From NCBI GenBank assembly GCA_017514235.1, contig JAFWKK010000037.1, positions 1-64,000 on the forward strand: a DNA stretch of 64,000 nucleotides, in the 5' to 3' direction. The DNA is from Kiritimatiellia bacterium (GTDB taxonomy: Bacteria > Verrucomicrobiota > Kiritimatiellia > RFP12 > UBA1067). The notes below the pieces were generated by a model that had not been told where the DNA came from, did no database searches, and saw nothing but the letters and a program-made list of their open reading frames with translations. A program made the translations under genes and the position numbers. Positions 42,931 through 51,050 of the stretch are shown one piece after another. Position 1 is the first letter of the stretch. The number at the start of each line of letters is the position of its first letter.

Positions 42931-43377
42931 ATGGAATTCAACGAACTAATCGCCGACTTCGCAACTCGCCACAAGGTTGAGAACCTCGTGGCCGTTGATG
43001 CCGCCGCCGCGCTCGACATCGACGGAATCGTCGTCACAATAGTCGCCAAGGAGGATGTGCTTAACATTTCAGCTGACATCGGGGAACCGCCTGCCGAAGG
43101 AGCTTCCTCGTTCGCCGAGCTGCTGCTTGAGGCGAACATGCAGTCTGGCGCGTTTTTTGCCAAGGCACCAGACCCCGGGCCATATATCGTCGTGCGGCGG
43201 CTTTCGCTGCAGCAGATCGACTCGGCCGCCTTCGACGCTGCCCTCGAAGACTTAGTCAACCTGGCTGAGACATGGCGCCGTCTTCTTGCCGACTTCCGTC
43301 CGATCGCCAAGGCCGCCGCAGAACGTGTCGAAGCGGATAGCCCGTCATTCGGATCCTCCGGCTTCATGCAGGTGTAG
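42931..43377 (+). CDS. CesT-family type III secretion chaperone (divergent copy)
   Basis: 148 aa. The ATG at 42931 follows AAGGAGCAAT; the GTG at 42916 is upstream of that ribosome site and is rejected. It has the same fold pattern as the two island chaperones but is clearly diverged: FNELIADFATRHKVENL, ISADIGEPPAEGASSFAELLLEANM, PDPGPYIVVRRLSL, LVNLAETWRRLLADF, and it keeps the closing GFMQV-like end (GFISV/GFMSV in the others). No effector-like gene lies beside it. It stands between sensor-phosphatase and STAS genes, so it may serve an effector elsewhere or act in regulation, as some chaperones do. Confidence 0.75.
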   Translation: MEFNELIADFATRHKVENLVAVDAAAALDIDGIVVTIVAKEDVLNISADIGEPPAEGASSFAELLLEANMQSGAFFAKAPDPGPYIVVRRLSLQQIDSAAFDAALEDLVNLAETWRRLLADFRPIAKAAAERVEADSPSFGSSGFMQV

Positions 43378-43512
43378 CGTTCCGTCGCGTGGTGTCTAGA
43401 CGTGACGGAAACACGAATAAAAGCCATGTCTTTGCCGAATGACATCGCAAACATAGACTTCGGTCTTCTGTATGCACGCATGCTCACCACGACGTAACGT
43501 GTCTGAAGATGA

Positions 43513-43518
43513 TATAAT
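43513..43518 (+). promoter_or_regulatory. -10 element of the STAS gene
   Basis: GATGATATAATATGGAG, with TATAAT at 43513-43518, only 13 nt before the ATG at 43532. A transcript starting about 7 nt downstream would have a leader of a few nucleotides and would lose the GGAG at 43521-43524, so either initiation is nearly leaderless or the true start is farther upstream. In the 150 nt between 43378 and 43531 I see no other feature. Confidence 0.5.
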
Positions 43519-43531
43519 ATGGAGCAGTAAA

Positions 43532-43831
43532 ATGAACATAGACAAAAAGCTTGACAACGGATGCCTCACGCTCAAAGTTGAAGGTCGCCTTGACACAAAC
43601 ACCTCGCCAGAACTGGAGGCGGAGCTGAATTTCGACGGCGTGACGGAGACTGTGTTCGACTTCTCCGGGCTCGAGTACATCTCGTCTGCTGGGCTCCGCG
43701 TCCTGATGGCGGCGCACAAGGCGATGGCTGCGTGCGGTGGCAAGATGTCCGTGGCAAGCCCCAACGCCATAGTGAAGGGCGTGTTCGACATAACCGGCAT
43801 GAACAACGTGTTCAACATCGTCGAAGGCTGA
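43532..43831 (+). CDS. STAS-domain anti-sigma factor antagonist (RsbV-like)
   Basis: 99 aa. Start MNIDKKLDNGCLTLKVEGRL, usual for the family, with GGAG 7 nt upstream; a longer in-frame start at 43472 would precede the -10. The motif FSGLEYISSAGLRVLMAAHK contains the serine (in ISSAG) that is phosphorylated by the RsbW-type kinase and dephosphorylated by SpoIIE phosphatases. Unphosphorylated, such proteins bind the kinase and release its target. The kinase/phosphatase fusion follows 22 nt downstream. Cytosolic. Confidence 0.9.
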   Translation: MNIDKKLDNGCLTLKVEGRLDTNTSPELEAELNFDGVTETVFDFSGLEYISSAGLRVLMAAHKAMAACGGKMSVASPNAIVKGVFDITGMNNVFNIVEG

Positions 43832-43853
43832 GGGGCTGGAGTCGAAGGTTGTG

Positions 43854-45959
43854 ATGAATAGGCGCATCGTCATATTCGGCGGCACTGTTGCGCTTTACGT
43901 TGCCGTCATGGCCGTCACCTGGATTGTCGGGACGGATCAGGCGGAACGGAAAACCGAGGCCATGCTGGACTATGCCGTTAGCGACATGCGCATTACGCTG
44001 GACGGCGTGATCGACACGATGCTGGAGCATCTGGCGTCCATGGCCGTGCGCCATTTCAAGAAGCCTGACGCGTATTCGGTTGAGGATGTCTCCGCCCTTG
44101 CCGCGGCCTACGACATCGACGAGATCAATGTCGTCGACCGCGCGGGGCGCATCATCGCCACGAACGATCCCGACTGCCTCGGCGTCGACATGAACGTGAA
44201 GAGCGCGACTCGTTCTTTTGCAGAATTGACAAACGGCGTGACGAGAGTCGTCTCGCAGCCGTTCCGCCGCCATGCGTACGGAACTTCGCGCCGCAAGTAC
44301 CTTGGCGTGCCGTTCCCGAACGGGGACGGGTATGTCCAGATAGGGCTTGACGAGTCGCGCATTGACAAAATGATCTCCTTGCAGCTCGCCTTTCTCTTCG
44401 ACGCGGAGGTTAAGGATACGACGTGCTACCTCTGCGCGAACGAGAAAACGGGCGCGCTCGTTTCGTCGCAGCTTGAGCGCGACATGCCGCAGACGCTCAA
44501 AGAAATCGGTTTTGACGCAAACATGGTTCCGAAGTCCGACAAGCCGCTGTCGGACGGGGGCGGGGTAGAGACCGACAAGACGTTCGCGCTGACGTTGTCC
44601 GGACGGCGTGCCTTCTGCCGCAGTTTTGTCGTCGGCGGGCATCGTTTCATCATGGTCGAACCCGAAGACGAGTTCTATGGCACCCGCAACATGATTGCGG
44701 CTACGATGGCCTTGCTCCTGTTCCTGGTCCTCGGCGGTTTTGCGCTTTTCCTTGACCGGATCTTCCGCGACGCAGACAGGCTGAGGGCCTTCTATCGTGC
44801 CGAGGACGAGGCAAGGGCGAAGGACATGGAGATAGCGAAGACAATCCAGACGTCGGCATTGCCGGTTCCGCTTGGCTACAACCCATGTTTCCGTATGTCG
44901 GCGTCCATGGCCCCGGCGAGGGACGTCGGAGGAGACTTCTACGACTTCTTCATGCTCGACCAGACGCATCTCGCATTCATGGTCGCCGACGTGAGCGGCA
45001 AGGGTGTCACAGCCGCACTCTACATGATGACGGCGAAGACGCTGCTTAAGGACGCCATTCTTGCGGTCCGCGACCCGGCCGCTGCCTTTGCACGAGTGAA
45101 CGCGGAGCTTTGCAGGAACAATACTGCCAACATGTTCCTCACGGCGTGGGGAGGAGTGCTCAATCTGGAAACGGGACAGGTGACTTTTGCCAATGCAGGG
45201 CACAATCCGCCCCTAAAGGTCGAAGGTCGAGCGGCAGAAGGGCGAAAATCTGGGTTCGTTACAGACAAGTCTGGACCGGTCCTGGCTTTTGCGGACGGCA
45301 TCGAGTACAAGTCGCATACGCTTTCGCTGAACCCTGGCGACACGCTGTTCCTCTACACGGATGGCGTGACGGAGGCGCTTGACGGCAAGAACGAGCTTTT
45401 CGGCGAGGAACGGCTGCTGAACGCAATAGATGCCGTAGTGGAGCCGAATCCCAAGGCGTTCTGCAATGTCGTGCGCATGGCCGTCGCCGCGTTTGCCGAG
45501 GGCGTTCCACAGGCGGACGATCTGACGGTTCTTGCGGTAGAGTACGTTTCGCGCCCGCAGCGGTTCGTGAACTCGTTCATTCCCACGCAGGGTGGCATAG
45601 CGGCGGCTTCGGCATTCCTGGATGAATGTTTTGGGAGGCTTGAAGGAGTGAAAACTTCCTGCCTTCCCGTTCTTCACGTCATTCTGGACGAGATATGCTC
45701 GAATATCGTCAAGCACTCCGGGGCGTCTTTTTTTGAGATGGGCGTTGAGTTGCTCGCGGAATCTGGCGGCGTCAAGTTGACATTTGCTGATGACGGCGTG
45801 CCGTACGACCCATTGTCGCACGAAGATCCCGACACGTCTCTTCCTGCGGACAAGCGCCCGATCGGGGGCCTTGGCATCATGATGGTCAGGAAGATGGCCG
45901 ATTCGATGAGCTACGCACGGACGCGCGACCGCAACTTCCTTACAGTCGTCAAGCAATAA
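43854..45959 (+). CDS. SpoIIE phosphatase fused to RsbW-like kinase, membrane sensor
   Basis: 701 aa. The ATG at 43854 has GAAGG 5 nt upstream. Membrane helix at about 5-27, an extracytoplasmic sensor region, second helix at about 279-304. SpoIIE phosphatase at about 330-560: ARDVGGDFYDFFM, VADVSGKGVTAALYM, ANAGHNPPL, YTDGVTEALDG, ADDLTVLAV. A GHKL-type ATPase/anti-sigma kinase follows at about 580-700: LDEICSNIVKHSG (N box), FADDGVPYDP (G1), GGLGIMMVRKMAD (G2). Phosphatase and kinase thus act on the same STAS protein, probably the product of 43532. No sigma factor lies nearby, so the final target is not visible. It resembles partner-switch control as known for the Bordetella Btr proteins. 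Confidence 0.9.
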   Translation: MNRRIVIFGGTVALYVAVMAVTWIVGTDQAERKTEAMLDYAVSDMRITLDGVIDTMLEHLASMAVRHFKKPDAYSVEDVSALAAAYDIDEINVVDRAGRIIATNDPDCLGVDMNVKSATRSFAELTNGVTRVVSQPFRRHAYGTSRRKYLGVPFPNGDGYVQIGLDESRIDKMISLQLAFLFDAEVKDTTCYLCANEKTGALVSSQLERDMPQTLKEIGFDANMVPKSDKPLSDGGGVETDKTFALTLSGRRAFCRSFVVGGHRFIMVEPEDEFYGTRNMIAATMALLLFLVLGGFALFLDRIFRDADRLRAFYRAEDEARAKDMEIAKTIQTSALPVPLGYNPCFRMSASMAPARDVGGDFYDFFMLDQTHLAFMVADVSGKGVTAALYMMTAKTLLKDAILAVRDPAAAFARVNAELCRNNTANMFLTAWGGVLNLETGQVTFANAGHNPPLKVEGRAAEGRKSGFVTDKSGPVLAFADGIEYKSHTLSLNPGDTLFLYTDGVTEALDGKNELFGEERLLNAIDAVVEPNPKAFCNVVRMAVAAFAEGVPQADDLTVLAVEYVSRPQRFVNSFIPTQGGIAAASAFLDECFGRLEGVKTSCLPVLHVILDEICSNIVKHSGASFFEMGVELLAESGGVKLTFADDGVPYDPLSHEDPDTSLPADKRPIGGLGIMMVRKMADSMSYARTRDRNFLTVVKQ

Positions 45960-46269
45960 GGGCGATTTCAATTATGTCCGTCGTGTCCAGAACTAAGCGC
46001 AAGTTCTGTGAGTGAACGGAGCTTCGATAATTTTCGGCAAAATCCAACATGTAACGTGGCAAAAATGGTATAATGTGCGACGTGAGAACTCGCGCTAGCT
46101 CCGTTCTAGAGCTGATTTTTGCTGTCGCCGTCGACGGCGGCGCAATTACCATTTTTGATGCGATGAATGCGCAGCGCAAGATACGCAAATGGCTGCAATT
46201 GGGGCGGTGCCATTTGCTAAACTGTCCTGCTGATTCTCTGGAAAATCAATTGCCAATGACCATGTTGCC
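45960..46269 (+). promoter_or_regulatory. Spacer with extended -10 promoter and palindrome
   Basis: This 310-nt gap holds AAAAATGGTATAATGTGC (TATAAT at 46069-46074, TGG extension), a perfect palindrome CGCCGTCGACGGCG at 46126-46139, and a short TTGCCA-type stretch just before the next start. A 66-codon frame beginning at 46073 overlaps the -10 and is not taken as a gene. The untranslated leader would be about 190 nt. Confidence 0.5.
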
Positions 46270-47679
46270 ATGAAGACTACACGTAAACAGTTTGTGGAGG
46301 GGCTTGCAGCCATTGCAACAGCAGGATCTCACGCCGCCTGTGCGCACGTTGCGGCAGAGCCTCTGCTTCGGCTTGGCATCGTTTCGGACCTTCACCACAC
46401 GACGAGGGATGATGGAACGAGAGGCCAGAACTGCCTATGCATAGAACCTGCACTTCGATATTTCGACGTGCGCCGCGCAGACGGCATTATCGTCTGCGGC
46501 GATTTGTCCGACTTCGGCACGGTCGCATCCCTGCATGAACTTGGTGCGATGTGGGACCGCGTCTTCCCGTGCGGACGGCGTTCGGATGGAGAGCCGATAG
46601 CCAAGCTGATGCACTATGGTGATCATGAGATGAGCACACTCATGCAAAATCCGAAATACCGAAAATGGGCTTTGGAAGTAAGCAGTGATCCAGACGAACT
46701 CAACCACTTCATCCTAGACTACGGTCCCGGAAAGGCGTGGGAGGAGAGCTTCCACGAGAAGTGGGCTCCGATACAGGTCAAGACGGTTAAGGGGTACACG
46801 TTCGTCTTGGCCCATCATCCAGTCCACACGACCGAATCGAACAATGGGAACCGCATACCTGGGCTTGCCGAGTTTATGAAAGCGTTGAAACTCGATCCGA
46901 ACAAGCCGTTCTTTTACTCGCAGCATCGCCATTTCGAGGTCGGAGACACGGCAGAAGTGCTGGCATCCTATCCAAACGTCATCGCGCTTCACGGGCATCT
47001 CCACATGAACTGCGTCGATGAACTCAGCCTTACGCAGGAGCGCTTCGTTAAGATCAGTGTGCCGTCGCTCAACTACTGCGGCACACGCTACTGGCGCGAG
47101 AACTCGCGGCAGCTTTTCCCCGAGGCGCTTCTCAAGGCGGTGGACTGCTCGAAGTCTTGGCAAGGGCTCTTTGCCTCGGTTTATGCCGATCGGATCGTGG
47201 TAGAGCGCCGGGACTTCCTTAACGGGCTTCCGCTGGGCTACGACTGGGTGATTCCTCTGCCGACGCCGAACGACGATTTGATCAGGGAAGTGCGTGCGAA
47301 GCGGTCGGTTCCGCCGCAGTTTGCCCCGGATGCCAGAGTGACCGTGTCGGAACGCATCGGGAACAACCGCAAACACGTTCCTGTCGAGCAAGTGTTTCTC
47401 CGCTTCCCTGTCGCGCATGCCACGGGCTCTGCTCTTCGCGCCTACGACTACGAAGTGACCGCATCGGCAGGCGGAAAGGCGTTGAAGACGCGCGCTGTGT
47501 TCTCTCAAGGCTGCTACTGGGCGGATGAAAAGGACGTCTTGCCTGTTGAATGCCCGTTTGCGAAAAGCGAGCTGCCCAGGGACTGGCGTACGACGGTTTC
47601 GTTCACGGTGAAGCCGCGAGATGCCTTTGGCAACTGCGGGAAACCTATCATATTTTCTGCACGAAATATGCAAGGCTGA
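46270..47679 (+). CDS. Exported calcineurin-like metallophosphoesterase
   Basis: 469 aa. The N-terminus MKTTRKQFVEGLAAIATAG resembles a Tat signal (RKQF rather than RRxF). Metal-binding motifs in order: GIVSDLHH, VCGDLSDFG, YGDHEM (in place of GNHE), then HHPVHT and ALHGHLHMN. The C-terminal part is a beta-rich appendage ending with IIFSARNMQG. It hydrolyses phosphoesters outside the cytoplasm by family; the substrate is unknown. No clear ribosome site precedes the ATG. It begins a run of four exported-protein genes with short spacers (18, 35 and 9 nt), so an operon is likely. Confidence 0.85.
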   Translation: MKTTRKQFVEGLAAIATAGSHAACAHVAAEPLLRLGIVSDLHHTTRDDGTRGQNCLCIEPALRYFDVRRADGIIVCGDLSDFGTVASLHELGAMWDRVFPCGRRSDGEPIAKLMHYGDHEMSTLMQNPKYRKWALEVSSDPDELNHFILDYGPGKAWEESFHEKWAPIQVKTVKGYTFVLAHHPVHTTESNNGNRIPGLAEFMKALKLDPNKPFFYSQHRHFEVGDTAEVLASYPNVIALHGHLHMNCVDELSLTQERFVKISVPSLNYCGTRYWRENSRQLFPEALLKAVDCSKSWQGLFASVYADRIVVERRDFLNGLPLGYDWVIPLPTPNDDLIREVRAKRSVPPQFAPDARVTVSERIGNNRKHVPVEQVFLRFPVAHATGSALRAYDYEVTASAGGKALKTRAVFSQGCYWADEKDVLPVECPFAKSELPRDWRTTVSFTVKPRDAFGNCGKPIIFSARNMQG

Positions 47680-47697
47680 GGAATGGAGGGCTGGCTA

Positions 47698-48729
47698 ATG
47701 AACGTAAGACGAAGAGAGTTTCTGGCAAACGGAATGGCTGCTGCGCTAATGCCGGCAACGGCGGCAGGAAGCGGGCGATTGACATGGTGCGGACTGCTGC
47801 ACATCGGGCAGAACATGTGGAGCGACATTCCTGTAAGGGAATGGCTGAGCTATCCGACAAAGGAAGAACTTGCGAACGTCTGCGGCGCAGACCACGTTCG
47901 CTGCGACGAATCGGTCTGGAGTGCCGTTACCGAGCACATGGCTGCCACGGGCATGAACATTATCATAATCGACTTGGCCGAGGCGATGTACTACCCGAGT
48001 CATCCCGAGCTTGCAGTCAAGGGCACATGGTCAGTCGAGAAGATGCGAGGCGAGCTGTCACGGCTGCGCGGGCTTGGACTCGAGCCGATTCCGAAGCTCA
48101 ACTTCTCTACGGCGCACGATCTATGGCTTGGCGAATATGAGCGAATGGTGTCGACGGAAACCTATTACAAGGTCTGCGGCGACCTCATCCGCGACGTGTA
48201 CGAGATATTCGATCATCCAAGATTCTTCCATTTCGGTTGGGACGAGGAGTCGGCAGGCGCCCAGTCGCAGTATTCGTATTCGGTGGTGCGCCAGGATGAA
48301 CTCTGGTGGCACGATCTTCTGTTCTTCATCAGGACGATTCAGGGCCTTGGCATGCGCCCGTGGATGTGGGGCGACTGCTACAAGAGCGAGGAAAAGTGTC
48401 AGGAGTTCATTCGTCGTGTGCCAAAGGACGTCGTAATCTCGCACTGGTACTACGACGACATGTTTGAGAACTTGAAGCCCAAGACCGAACGCCATCTGGA
48501 CTGGTTCCGTCGCCTTGGTGAGGCCGGATACGACCAGTTGCCGACCGCCACCAATTTTGTGAACGACGGCAACATCTCCGGCATCGTGAAGTTCTGCAAG
48601 CGGACGATTCCCGCCTCGAGCCTGAAAGGATTCATCATGGCGCCATGGTGGCCGACGCACGAGCGCTACCGCAAGCGCCTTCTAAAGGCCTTCGACCTGA
48701 CGGCCGACGCACGAAGCCGGTACGCCTGA
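47698..48729 (+). CDS. Tat-exported TIM-barrel glycosidase-like protein
   Basis: 343 aa. The ATG at 47698 has GGAGGG 7 nt upstream and starts a Tat signal (MNVRRREFLANGMAAAL). The body looks like a TIM barrel of the beta-hexosaminidase (GH20) type: MNIIIIDLAEAMYYPSHPEL, GLEPIPKLNFSTAHDLWLG, then FHFGWDEES, where GH20 enzymes carry their catalytic DE pair, and MRPWMWGDCY. I do not recognise a named subfamily. A carbohydrate substrate is plausible given the glycosidase genes further right. Confidence 0.7.
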   Translation: MNVRRREFLANGMAAALMPATAAGSGRLTWCGLLHIGQNMWSDIPVREWLSYPTKEELANVCGADHVRCDESVWSAVTEHMAATGMNIIIIDLAEAMYYPSHPELAVKGTWSVEKMRGELSRLRGLGLEPIPKLNFSTAHDLWLGEYERMVSTETYYKVCGDLIRDVYEIFDHPRFFHFGWDEESAGAQSQYSYSVVRQDELWWHDLLFFIRTIQGLGMRPWMWGDCYKSEEKCQEFIRRVPKDVVISHWYYDDMFENLKPKTERHLDWFRRLGEAGYDQLPTATNFVNDGNISGIVKFCKRTIPASSLKGFIMAPWWPTHERYRKRLLKAFDLTADARSRYA

Positions 48730-48764
48730 CATCTAAACGACAATCAAAGAAAGGAACGCCTAAG

Positions 48765-51041
48765 ATGAAGTCCTCGACGATAACGACCCTAATGCTTGCG
48801 ATTGGAACTTCGGCTCAGGCAATGACCCAGGCCGAGCTTCAGTCGGCGATAGACCAGGCCGCGCCCGGCGACACTGTCTATGTGACGAGCGATCTTGAAT
48901 ACTCGTCGCCGCTTGTAGTCAACAAGCTGCTTACATTGGCGAGCGAAGTTGGCAAATCCTATGTGATCAGGCGGGCAACCTCTTATGCAAACGGCAATTT
49001 TCTGACTTTCCCCGCCGATTCAGCAGCCGACTTGACCTTGGAAAACATTACGGTCGACGGAAACAAGGCCGGCGGCCATGCGCAGGCGCAGTTCGTATAC
49101 ATGAACGGCGGCAGACTGACCCTGTCGTCAGGGGCCGTCCTAAAAGACTACTACAGCAATGTCAATGGCACGATCTCCCTGCTCGGGACCAGCACTTTGG
49201 TTATGCGCGACGGCGCGGTCATAAGCGGCTTCGAGAACCCGAGTTACGGCGTTGCGGTAAGAGTGTCGTCTTCCGCCGGAGGGTTCATCATGGACGGAGG
49301 TCTGATAACTGGCTGCAGCGGGCACTTCAGCAGTGAACGCCAGGATTACGATGGCGTGATCTACATCTATAACGGAAAGTTCACAGCCACCGGCGGAACT
49401 GTCGCAGGAAACACATCAGACAAGGCAGTAGCCGGCATCTTGTGTTACCTGGGCACGTTTGAGTTTGGAGGCAGCTTCACCGCAACCAACAACGTCGGCA
49501 AGACGGCTAATGATGTTTTCATCCGCTATGCAGCCAATCTGGAGGTTAAGATACTCAGCGACTACACGGGCTGGATGACGGTGAAATTCGACAGCCACTG
49601 GACGCCTACGGAAGGCTGGCAGGTTCCAGTGATCACCACTGATGCAGACGTTCCCCGGGAGGGTTGTCTCAACATCGTCGCGGAGGACGACCCGACGATC
49701 GGCTGCGGCTTCGAGTCACTCTATCAGAGTGTCTACGGCATCTGGCGGAAGATTGAGGCGCGCATTGAGGGGCGGAGGAACGAAGAGTATTTCCAGGCCG
49801 CGCTCGACCACGCCGTCGCCGGGGATACGATTGCCGTTTGCCAAAACGTGAAGCTTGCAGAGACCAAGAACATTACGAAGGACCTGACGATCAAGGGGGG
49901 GGCCGAGGACGTGTCCATCCTGCGCAATGCCAACTATCTCTGCCTCTTTGCGGTCTCGAACGCCAAGTTGCGACTTGAAGACATTGTTCTTGACGGGCAG
50001 CGCTCGCTTTATCCCGCGACATCGAGCACGTCCGGGTGGCTGGTTTCGGCTCTGAACGGCGGGGTGATCGAGCTTGGGGCGGGCTGCGTCCTTAAGAGTT
50101 CGGTAGCCTGGACACGCGCAAGCGCCGTCTACGCGGAAGGTGCCGGATCGAAGCTGGTCATGGAGGATGGCGCCCTCATTACCGACTGTCTTACCGACGT
50201 GGCCAACACATCTTCATATGGAAGCGTCCTCGTGATGCGCTCTGGCGCGGCGTTCGAGATGAAAGGCGGGCTGATCACGGGCAATGACTGCTCAGCCACG
50301 GCTCTGCCCACCAGCGGATATAACGGCATAGTCTACAACTACGGCGGTGCGATCGAACTTTCAGGCGGTGCGATTACGGGGAACACAAGCGCTGTCGGAT
50401 GCTCCGGCGTGGTAAACTATAGCGGCACAATCCGCGTGACCGGCAATGCGCATGTCGACGACGACAACTGCCCATATCCAGGCATATTTGGCGCAATTAC
50501 CTATTATGGCGATTTCCGCGGGCGAGTCGGAGTGTCAAAGGGGAATCAAGGGCTCAACGAAGCCTCTGTCGTCACGGCCGAATCGTCGGACGCGACAGGC
50601 GCTTGGTGCTTCTATCCGTCATTCGTCGCTTCGTCGCGGGCGTATGTCGGCAGAGCCGAGGGCGTGCAAGTAAAGTGGGCGAATCCAATCGGCTCCGTAG
50701 GTGGCGTGAATGCCGCCACTTCGGGAGACCTTGCGCTTCTGTTGCCGACGTCGCTCAACCTCTCTGACGCTTCTGCGGACTGGGGTCGCATGCCGATTGT
50801 CCTGACTGGCGCGGCGACGGCGCTTGGCGGGCAGCTTGCGATTTCCTACGATCCCGCGGCATTGTCAGAATCCGGCAGGTTGCCAATCGAGCTTATTTCG
50901 GCAGGTGACGGCGAGACATTGACTGGCGCATGGGGTTTCGATTTGCCTGAGTACAAAAAAGGCAACTGGGCCGTAGCATCGACGGGGGGGAGCCTTGTGC
51001 TCGGCTACATGCCTCCTGGACTGGCAATCACTTTTCAATAA
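48765..51041 (+). CDS. Secreted protein with two tandem beta-helix halves
   Basis: 758 aa. The ATG at 48765 (AAGGA upstream) starts a signal peptide MKSSTITTLMLAIGTSAQA; an in-frame start at 48645 lies within the previous gene. Residues about 20-325 and 328-640 repeat the same plan: AIDQAAPGDTVYVTSDL versus ALDHAVAGDTIAVCQNV, then LTLENITVDGNK versus LRLEDIVLDGQR, then GSGxxLxMxDGAxI rungs, the parallel beta-helix pattern. The C-terminus is beta-rich. No catalytic residues of pectate lyases are apparent. Extracellular binding or structural protein by inference. Confidence 0.82.
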   Translation: MKSSTITTLMLAIGTSAQAMTQAELQSAIDQAAPGDTVYVTSDLEYSSPLVVNKLLTLASEVGKSYVIRRATSYANGNFLTFPADSAADLTLENITVDGNKAGGHAQAQFVYMNGGRLTLSSGAVLKDYYSNVNGTISLLGTSTLVMRDGAVISGFENPSYGVAVRVSSSAGGFIMDGGLITGCSGHFSSERQDYDGVIYIYNGKFTATGGTVAGNTSDKAVAGILCYLGTFEFGGSFTATNNVGKTANDVFIRYAANLEVKILSDYTGWMTVKFDSHWTPTEGWQVPVITTDADVPREGCLNIVAEDDPTIGCGFESLYQSVYGIWRKIEARIEGRRNEEYFQAALDHAVAGDTIAVCQNVKLAETKNITKDLTIKGGAEDVSILRNANYLCLFAVSNAKLRLEDIVLDGQRSLYPATSSTSGWLVSALNGGVIELGAGCVLKSSVAWTRASAVYAEGAGSKLVMEDGALITDCLTDVANTSSYGSVLVMRSGAAFEMKGGLITGNDCSATALPTSGYNGIVYNYGGAIELSGGAITGNTSAVGCSGVVNYSGTIRVTGNAHVDDDNCPYPGIFGAITYYGDFRGRVGVSKGNQGLNEASVVTAESSDATGAWCFYPSFVASSRAYVGRAEGVQVKWANPIGSVGGVNAATSGDLALLLPTSLNLSDASADWGRMPIVLTGAATALGGQLAISYDPAALSESGRLPIELISAGDGETLTGAWGFDLPEYKKGNWAVASTGGSLVLGYMPPGLAITFQ

Positions 51042-51050
51042 GGCTCGCCC

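Noticed and set aside
46073-46273. 66-codon frame upstream of the metallophosphoesterase
   Set aside because: Its ATG overlaps the -10 element, so it would lie upstream of the expected transcript start, and it has no ribosome site or recognisable motif.
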